From assembly GCA_000720375.1 (NCBI GenBank), contig JOAA01000001.1, positions 372,001 through 436,000 on the forward strand: a DNA stretch of 64,000 nucleotides, given 5' to 3'. The notes beneath the pieces were generated by a model. The model searched no databases. It saw only the letters and a program-made list of their open reading frames with translations, and was not told the origin of the DNA. The position numbers and the translations under genes are program-made. Position 1 is the stretch's first letter. Every line of letters begins with the position of its first letter. Below, piece by piece: positions 58,605 through 64,000 of the stretch. The stretch is from Rhodococcus rhodnii. GTDB taxonomy: Bacteria > Actinomycetota > Actinomycetes > Mycobacteriales > Pseudonocardiaceae.

Positions 58605-59381
58605 ATGACCGAGACGCTCGCGCCCGGGCACAGCAGCCTCGCCCTCGGTGTCCCGCCCGCGACACCCGGCACGATCTACGCGCTGGCGATCGCCGGTGGC
58701 ATCGTGTTCGGACCGCGAGAAGGCCGCACGATCCTGTTCGGACGCAACCGGCCGGAAGTACACGTCTGCATCGGTGAGGACGACCGCCGGGTGAGCAGGC
58801 AGCACGGCCTGCTCACGCACCAGAAGAACCAATGGTGGGTGAGCAACACCGGCAGGCTGCCGATCCGCCTGCCCAACTCACGGCTGCTGTTCACCAACGA
58901 GGAGCCGATCCCCCTGCTCGAGGGCTACACGCCGCTGTTCGTCGGCGGCTCGGGCGGCCGTGAGCACCTGCTCGAGCTCTACGTGACCGGCTCGGATGTG
59001 CAAACCCCGACGTCACGGCACCTCGACCCGACGCATCCGCCGAAGACCTGGCGCCTCGACCCGACCGAACGCCTTGCCTTGGTCGTCCTCGGCCAGCGGT
59101 ATCTGTTGCACGAAGCCAGGCCCCAGCCGTTGTCGTGGACACAGGCGGCGAACCAGCTCGCGCAGCTCCAGCCGGACGCCAGCTGGACGGCCAAGAAGGT
59201 CGAGCACCTGGTCGTGAAGGTCCGAGCCCGGCTGTCCAAGGACGGCGTGGCCGGCCTGACCCGCGAGGAGATGGACGAGCCAGTCGGCAACTCGTTGAAC
59301 CACAACCTGATCCGCGAGTTGCTGACCAGCACGACGTTGGTGCCGCCGGATCTACGCCTGCTCAACCACCCCGACGACTGA
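58605..59381 (+). CDS. FHA-domain protein
   Basis: A 258-residue protein with an FHA-like phosphothreonine-binding domain at about 45-130 (TILFGRNRPEVHVCIGEDDR, RVSRQHGLLTHQKNQWWVSN, where Arg, Ser-Arg-Gln-His and Asn are in the expected places) and a C-terminal helical region (WRLDPTERLALVVLGQRYLL, KKVEHLVVKVRARLSKDGVA) that may be a winged-helix-like unit. GGAAGGAG precedes the ATG at 58605. It lies 60 bp after the receptor kinase and is its likely phospho-dependent partner. Its 3' end overlaps the convergent dehydrogenase gene by 30 bp. Confidence 0.82.
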   Translation: MTETLAPGHSSLALGVPPATPGTIYALAIAGGIVFGPREGRTILFGRNRPEVHVCIGEDDRRVSRQHGLLTHQKNQWWVSNTGRLPIRLPNSRLLFTNEEPIPLLEGYTPLFVGGSGGREHLLELYVTGSDVQTPTSRHLDPTHPPKTWRLDPTERLALVVLGQRYLLHEARPQPLSWTQAANQLAQLQPDASWTAKKVEHLVVKVRARLSKDGVAGLTREEMDEPVGNSLNHNLIRELLTSTTLVPPDLRLLNHPDD

Positions 59382-60239
59382 CCTCGCCTCGATCGCCTTG
59401 ATGACAGCGGCCATGTCGGCGCCCGCGTAGCCGAGCGCCGACGTCTCACCGAACAACGCCTCGCAGACGTCCATCAGCGGCGCGGGAATGCCCGCTGCCT
59501 TGGCGGCATCGGTGATCAGACGCGTGTTCATCCACACGTCGTCGATGGCGGCCTGCACCGAGTAGTCCTCCGCCAGCAGCTTGGGCCCCTTGACCCGCAT
59601 GATCGGACTGGACATCTGCCCGCCGGCCAGCACGTCGACGAACGTGCCCAGATCAAGCCCGAGCCGTTTGGCGAACTGGAAGGACTCGGCCAGCCCGGTC
59701 ACCGTGGCGATCAGGAAGACGTTCACCGACAACTTCATCCGAAGCCCGTTCGGAACGGCCCCGCACACGACCGTGTCCCGGCACATCGGCGCGATCACTT
59801 GCCGGACAACGTCAACGGCATCGGGATCGCCCGCGAGCATCGCGACGAGTTCGCCATTCTCAGCCGGGACACGGGATCCTGACACGGGCGCTTCGACGTA
59901 GCTGCCACCGGCCGCCCGGATGTCGTCCTCAAGTCCTTGGGAATACGCCGTTTCGGTCGTACCCATGTGGACAATGATCCGCCCGGCGACCTTCTCGGCG
60001 AATTCCGCCGTGCCCCTGGTGAGGACCTCGTCGATCGCCGAACCGTTGGCCAGCATGAGGATGATCACGTCCGACCGCTTGAAGACCGTCGCCGCGTCGG
60101 GTGCGACCTCGGCCCCAGGCAGATCCTTGCCCGTGGTCCGATTCCACACCAGCAGCGGAGTCCCGGCCTGCACAAGGTTGAGCGCCATGGGGGTGCCCAT
60201 CACGCCCAACCCGATGAACCCGACAGAAGCTGCTCCCAT
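59352..60239 (-). CDS. NAD(P)-dependent beta-hydroxyacid dehydrogenase family protein
   Basis: A 295-residue 3-hydroxyisobutyrate dehydrogenase-like enzyme: Rossmann motif VGFIGLGVMGTPMALNLVQA, NRTTGK, substrate loop EAPVSGSRVPAENGELVAML, and the catalytic Lys in GLRMKLSVNVFLIATVTGLA. It probably reduces or oxidises a small beta-hydroxyacid or semialdehyde; glyoxylate reductase and imine reductase relatives cannot be excluded. The ATG at 60239 starts the Rossmann fold; the upstream in-frame ATG at 60335 lies within the 56-bp palindrome and is rejected. Confidence 0.87.
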   Translation of the reverse strand: MGAASVGFIGLGVMGTPMALNLVQAGTPLLVWNRTTGKDLPGAEVAPDAATVFKRSDVIILMLANGSAIDEVLTRGTAEFAEKVAGRIIVHMGTTETAYSQGLEDDIRAAGGSYVEAPVSGSRVPAENGELVAMLAGDPDAVDVVRQVIAPMCRDTVVCGAVPNGLRMKLSVNVFLIATVTGLAESFQFAKRLGLDLGTFVDVLAGGQMSSPIMRVKGPKLLAEDYSVQAAIDDVWMNTRLITDAAKAAGIPAPLMDVCEALFGETSALGYAGADMAAVIKAIEARSVVGVVEQA

Positions 60240-60291
60240 CCCGCCAGTCTGGCAGCGAACCGGACGACAGGTGGTCTGCGAAACAAGAGCC

Positions 60292-60347
60292 AATACCTCG
60301 TGAGTGTTTTGGCCGGTTAGAACCGGCCAAAACACTCACGAGGTATT
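60292..60347. terminator. 56-bp near-perfect palindrome (27-bp arms) after the MFS gene
   Basis: Arms 60292-60318 and 60321-60347 are exact reverse complements with only AG between them. The distal arm ends on the first base of the MFS stop codon, so the hairpin forms directly behind that minus-strand gene and 52 bp before the dehydrogenase gene. Each arm includes a run of four T or A. It would act as a strong terminator or transcript-end protector. Confidence 0.7.
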
Positions 60348-61525
60348 CAGTCGGCCATGGCCAGCTCGGGCTCCGGCTTGCGCTCCGATTTGGACGGACG
60401 ACCGGCTAGCAGCAGGAACACCAGTGCCACGGCGGCCACGATCGCGGCGATCGGCGGCAGCGCGGTGAGGCCAGCCGAGTTGATCACCACACCACCGAAG
60501 ATGCCCGACAACCCGACGCCGAGGTAGATCGCCGAAGCGTTGAGCGACAACAACAAGCCGCTGTTCGCAGGCGACAGCTCGATCAGCCAGTTCTGGATCG
60601 GCGGGTTCACCGACCAGGTGAACACGCCCCACAGCAACAGCACCACGCCCGCGGCCACCGCGGAAACCGCGGTCAACGGCAACGTCGCCAGCAATCCGAC
60701 GAACACAACGAAGATCACCATCAGTGGCCGCTGGCTGCCGAACTTGTCCGTGACCCGGCCGCCCAGGTTGTTCCCGATCGCGCCACCGATGCCGTAGACC
60801 AGCAACAAGATGCTGACCGTGGTGCCGTGCACCCCGGCGGTCTCGCCCAGCAGCGGTGCGATGAACGTGAACACGCTGAACGCGGCCAAGCAGCCGAGCA
60901 CGGTCATCCCGAGCACGTACTGCACCCGCCGGTCGGCCGCGATGGTGAACCGGTCCCGCAGCCGCACAGCGGGCGGCGCGGCTACCGTCGGAATGCCGAC
61001 CTGCACAGCCACGGCGCCAAGCAAGGACGCCACGGCCACCAGCGCGAACACACCGTGATACCCCAGGCTCGCGCCGATCAGACTGCCCGCGGGCACCCCG
61101 ATGATCAGTGCGAACGTCAGTCCCCCGAAGACGATCGCGACCGCCCGGCCCCGGTGGTCCGGCGGGTTCAGCGTCGTCGCGACCATCGTGGCAGCCGGTG
61201 TGAAGACGGCCGCACCGAGCGCGCTCACCACACGAGACGCGAGCAGGAGCTCGTACGTGGGCGCTATCGCCGCGAGGCCGTTGCCGAGGGCGCTGACAAG
61301 CAACGCGACGACCATGAGACGTCGCCGTTCCCAGCGTCCGGTGGCGGCGGCCAGCAGCGGCGAGGCGATCGCGTAGGCGATGGCGAAGGCCGTCACCAGC
61401 TGGCCGGCCGTCGCGGACGAGACGTTCAGATCCCGGCTTACCGCAGGTAGCACGCCAGAGACGATGTATCCGCTCGTACCGACGGCGAAGGCACCTGCGG
61501 CGAGCAGATAGGTGCGTGGCGACAT
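60347..61525 (-). CDS. MFS efflux transporter
   Basis: A 392-residue major facilitator with about 12 membrane segments, of the CmlA/arabinose-efflux (DHA1) group: YIVSGVLPAVSRDLNVSSAT in the first loop, GRWERRRLMVVALLVSALGN (loop 2-3), VFGGLTFALIIGVPAGSLIG (motif C-like), and FTFIAPLLGETAGVHGTTVS. It would export a small hydrophobic compound by proton antiport. It is divergent from an ArsR-type regulator with an inverted repeat in the shared promoter, so regulator-controlled efflux is likely. Confidence 0.9.
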   Translation of the reverse strand: MSPRTYLLAAGAFAVGTSGYIVSGVLPAVSRDLNVSSATAGQLVTAFAIAYAIASPLLAAATGRWERRRLMVVALLVSALGNGLAAIAPTYELLLASRVVSALGAAVFTPAATMVATTLNPPDHRGRAVAIVFGGLTFALIIGVPAGSLIGASLGYHGVFALVAVASLLGAVAVQVGIPTVAAPPAVRLRDRFTIAADRRVQYVLGMTVLGCLAAFSVFTFIAPLLGETAGVHGTTVSILLLVYGIGGAIGNNLGGRVTDKFGSQRPLMVIFVVFVGLLATLPLTAVSAVAAGVVLLLWGVFTWSVNPPIQNWLIELSPANSGLLLSLNASAIYLGVGLSGIFGGVVINSAGLTALPPIAAIVAAVALVFLLLAGRPSKSERKPEPELAMAD

Positions 61526-61547
61526 GACTCTCCCCGAATGGGCTCTA

Positions 61548-61599
61548 GTTCGATAGACACCGTACTACGAAAGTCATCAAACTACGATGGCTATCGAAC
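61548..61599. promoter_or_regulatory. Operator-like inverted repeat between MFS and ArsR genes
   Basis: GTTCGATAG (61548-61556) and CTATCGAAC (61591-61599) are perfect inverted copies, with a TACGA direct repeat inside. The region lies between the MFS start (61525) and the ArsR ATG (61619). An ArsR dimer bound to one or both halves could repress both divergent promoters, the normal arrangement for this family. Confidence 0.5.
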
Positions 61600-61618
61600 T
61601 TCCATTACCATTGAGGTC

Positions 61619-61930
61619 ATGACCGAGCTGCCACACCCGTCGCGCGACGAAATCCGCATCGAGGCGGTGCTGCATGCGCTTGCCGACCCGGTGCGGCTGC
61701 GGATCGTCAAGGCGCTCGCCGACCTCCCGGACGGCGAGGCCATCGCTTGCGGCTCGCTGGACCTGTCGATCAGCAAGTCGACGACGACCCATCACATCCG
61801 CACGTTGCGCGAGGCGGGCGTGGTCAGGGTACGGCCAGAGGGCACCAGCCGGCTGACGGCCCTGCGTCGCGACGACCTCGACGCGCTTTACCCGGGCATG
61901 ATCGACGGGATCGTGAACGCGCCGCGTTAA
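61619..61930 (+). CDS. ArsR-family regulator
   Basis: A 103-residue winged-helix repressor: EAVLHALADPVRLRIVKALA, SLDLSISKSTTTHHIRTLRE, AGVVRVRPEGTSRLTALRRD. It has only one cysteine (IACGSL) and no metal-binding CxC motif, so it probably senses an organic ligand or pH/redox change and not arsenite. The ATG at 61619 has GAGG just upstream; an in-frame ATG at 61538 lies in the operator region. It probably controls the divergent MFS pump and itself, and is followed at 9 bp by an ECF sigma factor gene. Confidence 0.86.
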   Translation: MTELPHPSRDEIRIEAVLHALADPVRLRIVKALADLPDGEAIACGSLDLSISKSTTTHHIRTLREAGVVRVRPEGTSRLTALRRDDLDALYPGMIDGIVNAPR

Positions 61931-61939
61931 CTTGGTCAC

Positions 61940-63145
61940 GTGACCGACATTGAGCGGGTCTTCGCCGAGGAGTACGGGCGTGCGGTAGCGGTGCTCGTAC
62001 GGGTCTTCGGCGTCATCGACATCGCCGAGGAAGCGGTCCAGGACGCGTTCGCCGAGGCCGTCAAGCGATGGCCGGACGCGGGCGTGCCGCCCAGTCCGGC
62101 CGGGTGGATCATCACGACCGCCCGAAACCGGGCGATCGACCGGCTGCGCCGTGAGTCCCATCGCGAGGACAAGCACGCGCAGGCCGCCTTGCTGCAGGCG
62201 CAGGACGATCCGCTGGACGAAGGCCCTGTTCAGGACGATCGGCTCCGGCTGATCTTCACGTGCTGCCATCCCTCGCTCGCGACGGCCGCCCAGGTCGCGT
62301 TGACTCTTCGGCTGCTCGGCGGCCTGACCACCGCCGAGATCGCGCACGCGTTCCTCGTGCCGGAACCGACCATGGCGCAGCGGCTGGTCAGGGCCAAGGG
62401 CAAGATCCGCGACGCGCGAATCCCCTACCGCGTGCCGGCTGAGGCTGACCTACCTGAGCGGCTGTCGGCCGTGCTCGCGGTGGTCTACCTGATCTTCAAC
62501 GAGGGCTACACGGCCAGCTCAGGCGAACGTCTCGTGCGCGAGGACCTGTGCGCCGAGGCCATCAGGCTCGGCCGTCTGCTCGTCGAACTCATGCCAGATG
62601 AACCCGAGGTACTCGGGCTGCTCGGCCTGATGTTGTTGATCGAAGCGCGCCGGCCCGCGCGGACGACGCCGGATGGTGATCTCGTCCTGCTGGCCGACCA
62701 GGATCGGTCGTTGTGGGACAAAGCTCTCTTGGCCGAGGGCCGTAGGATCGTCCGGGAATGCCTGCGCCGCAACGAACCGGGGCCGTACCAGATCCAGGCC
62801 GCGATCAACGCCGTGCACAGCGAGGATCCGACCGACTGGAAACAGATAGTCCAGTTGTACGACCATCTTCTGACGTTCACGCCAACACCGGTCGTCGCGT
62901 TGAACCGGGCGGTCGCGGTGGCCGAAGTGGACGGTCCAGCCGCCGCACTGTCCCTGGTGGACGGACTGAAACTGGACAAATTCCATCTTTTCCACGCGAT
63001 CAGGGCCGATCTGCTGCGACGGCTCGGCCGCGTCACCGACGCGGAACTGGCCTACGAGCAAGCGATCCAGCGTGCCGAGAACGCGCCGGAACGTGACCAC
63101 CTGCGCCGCGCGAAAGAAAACCTGTCCGGATCGACAGGTATCTAA
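61940..63145 (+). CDS. ECF42-type sigma factor with C-terminal extension (DUF6596-like)
   Basis: A 401-residue ECF sigma factor. Regions 2 and 4 occupy residues 1-165 ([76 protein letters not shown]). The C-terminal 230 residues are the helical SnoaL-free extension typical of group ECF42, ending in a TPR-like part ([40 protein letters not shown]). The conserved VYLIFNEGY is present. The start is GTG at 61940. ECF42 genes normally sit beside a DGPF/YCII gene; none is visible here. Confidence 0.88.
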   Translation: MTDIERVFAEEYGRAVAVLVRVFGVIDIAEEAVQDAFAEAVKRWPDAGVPPSPAGWIITTARNRAIDRLRRESHREDKHAQAALLQAQDDPLDEGPVQDDRLRLIFTCCHPSLATAAQVALTLRLLGGLTTAEIAHAFLVPEPTMAQRLVRAKGKIRDARIPYRVPAEADLPERLSAVLAVVYLIFNEGYTASSGERLVREDLCAEAIRLGRLLVELMPDEPEVLGLLGLMLLIEARRPARTTPDGDLVLLADQDRSLWDKALLAEGRRIVRECLRRNEPGPYQIQAAINAVHSEDPTDWKQIVQLYDHLLTFTPTPVVALNRAVAVAEVDGPAAALSLVDGLKLDKFHLFHAIRADLLRRLGRVTDAELAYEQAIQRAENAPERDHLRRAKENLSGSTGI

Positions 63146-63167
63146 CAGTGGACTTTCAGGTTCGCGG

Positions 63168-64000
63168 GTGAGCCTGGAGTGCGTGAAAACACGGATCGCC
63201 GGGATCGACCTGGCACGAGGTCTCGCGGTGTTCGGCATGTTCGCCGTGCACGTCGGACCCGACCCAGCACAAACGCCTGGTCTGCTCGGCGATCTGATGC
63301 AGGCGACGCACGGCCGCTCGTCGGTGCTCTTCGCCACGCTCGCCGGGCTTTCGCTCGCCCTGATCACCGGCCGTCAGCAGCCGAACACCACCGGCCGCGA
63401 CTACGTCAAGATCGCGATCAGAGCGGCGGTCCTCGTGGCGCTCGGCACGTGTCTGACGTTGCTGGGCACCAACATCGCGGTGATCCTCGCGTATTACGGC
63501 GCGTTTTTCGTCCTGGCGATGCCGTTCCTGCGGCTGCGCGCGCCGTGGCTGCTCGGAATTGCCGGTGCGCTCGCGATCGTGGGGCCCGTTGTGGCCATTT
63601 TGTCCAAACAGACGTGGACGATGTGGAGCAGCGATCCGCTCGAACAGATCAGCGGCCAAGGGGTGCTGCAGTTCCTGCTCACCGGTTTTTACCCGGCGGT
63701 CACGTGGATGCCTTACGTCCTGGTCGGGATGGCGCTCGGCCGGCTTGACCTGACCTCGACCAAGCTGCGGGTGACGCTGCTGGTCATGGGACCGTTGATG
63801 GCCATCGCGGGTTACGGCGGTTCAGCGATCGCCCTCCAGGAGTTCGGTGGCGGCGTGGCGCCGCAACCTCTTTCGTTCCAGTGGCTGCTGGAATCCACGC
63901 CGCACAGCAACACGACGTTCGAGATCGTCGGCGCGCTCGGCGTCGCGTTGATCGTGCTGTCGGTGTCGTTGTTCGTGGGCGAGTGGATACCCACACTGGC
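63168..64000 (+). CDS. DUF418/DUF1624-like multi-pass membrane protein, truncated by the window edge
   Basis: The first 277 codons of a polytopic protein that is still open at 64000. The opening TRIAGIDLARGLAVFGMFAV followed by HVGP is characteristic of the DUF418/DUF1624 (heparan-alpha-glucosaminide acetyltransferase-like) membrane families. About seven hydrophobic segments are visible, such as AAVLVALGTCLTLLGTNIAV and FYPAVTWMPYVLVGMALGRL. The start is uncertain: GTG 63168, or GTG 63183 just after GGAG. It follows the ECF42 gene by 22 bp and may be in the same operon. Function unknown; acyl transfer across the membrane is a family-based guess. Confidence 0.78.
   Translation, partial: MSLECVKTRIAGIDLARGLAVFGMFAVHVGPDPAQTPGLLGDLMQATHGRSSVLFATLAGLSLALITGRQQPNTTGRDYVKIAIRAAVLVALGTCLTLLGTNIAVILAYYGAFFVLAMPFLRLRAPWLLGIAGALAIVGPVVAILSKQTWTMWSSDPLEQISGQGVLQFLLTGFYPAVTWMPYVLVGMALGRLDLTSTKLRVTLLVMGPLMAIAGYGGSAIALQEFGGGVAPQPLSFQWLLESTPHSNTTFEIVGALGVALIVLSVSLFVGEWIPTL

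Noticed and set aside
1..64000. Insertion sequences, integrases, attachment sites, tRNA or rRNA genes
   Set aside because: No transposase or integrase motif in any credible frame, and no tRNA or rRNA sequence was recognised by eye; a covariance-model scan would be needed to exclude small RNAs.

Overview
The window is GC-rich, gene-dense DNA from a filamentous actinomycete. The evidence is frequent GTG starts, many 4-bp ATGA/GTGA gene overlaps, SARP/AfsR-type and LAL-type giant regulators, ECF sigma factors, DUF3558-like lipoprotein domains and a gvpO-type gas vesicle cluster. A member of the Pseudonocardiaceae is my best guess, but this is inference from gene content only. I saw no transposase, CRISPR array, tRNA or rRNA gene. 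Both edges cut genes: a glycosyltransferase on the left and a membrane protein on the right.

Layout. 1-6003 (minus): a complete oligopeptide/nickel-type ABC importer operon followed by a macrolide-type glycosyltransferase. 6249-9972 (minus): a PRC-barrel/DUF2382 stress protein behind a possible stress-sigma promoter, and a compact gas vesicle operon (O-J-F-S-K-A-L). 10251-20416: mixed regulators and enzymes. These include an AraC regulator, an ArsR-like regulator, an alpha/beta hydrolase, a divergent rclA/rclR pair for hypochlorite stress, a MerR regulator with a small membrane protein, a DinB-fold protein, and a secreted GH64 beta-1,3-glucanase downstream of a perfect LacI/CebR-like operator. 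20618-26235: an NB-ARC/TPR protein and an AfsR-like SARP. 26263-32754 (minus): an operon encoding a Ser/Thr kinase, a J-like protein, a GrpE-like protein, Hsp70, a TPR-OmpA protein and a lipoprotein. 33033-38923: a short SARP, an orphan LuxR regulator with a pseudo-receiver, and a SARP-LuxR fusion regulator. 38964-41104: a YbaB-like protein, a methyltransferase divergent from a MerR regulator, and a SodC-like protein. 41213-46695: two tandem paralogous LAL-type LuxR regulators. 46692-47816 (minus): a cobalt-type nitrile hydratase whose beta subunit is split into two genes. 47884-48849: a small membrane protein and a potassium-channel-like protein. 48816-55941 (minus): SARP regulator, 90-aa candidate RiPP precursor, B12-type radical SAM maturase, CaiB/BaiF CoA-transferase and acyl-CoA dehydrogenase, all tightly spaced. 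56044-59381: ECF sigma factor, receptor Ser/Thr kinase and FHA protein. 59352-64000: an NAD(P)-dependent beta-hydroxyacid dehydrogenase, an MFS exporter divergent from an ArsR regulator, an ECF42-type sigma factor and a DUF418-like membrane protein.

The strongest candidate for an undescribed system is the SARP-precursor-radical SAM operon at 48816-55941, with the split nitrile hydratase close by. The kinase/Hsp70 operon at 26263-32754 is the second most interesting unit. Seven large P-loop regulators in 64 kb make this an unusually regulator-dense stretch.
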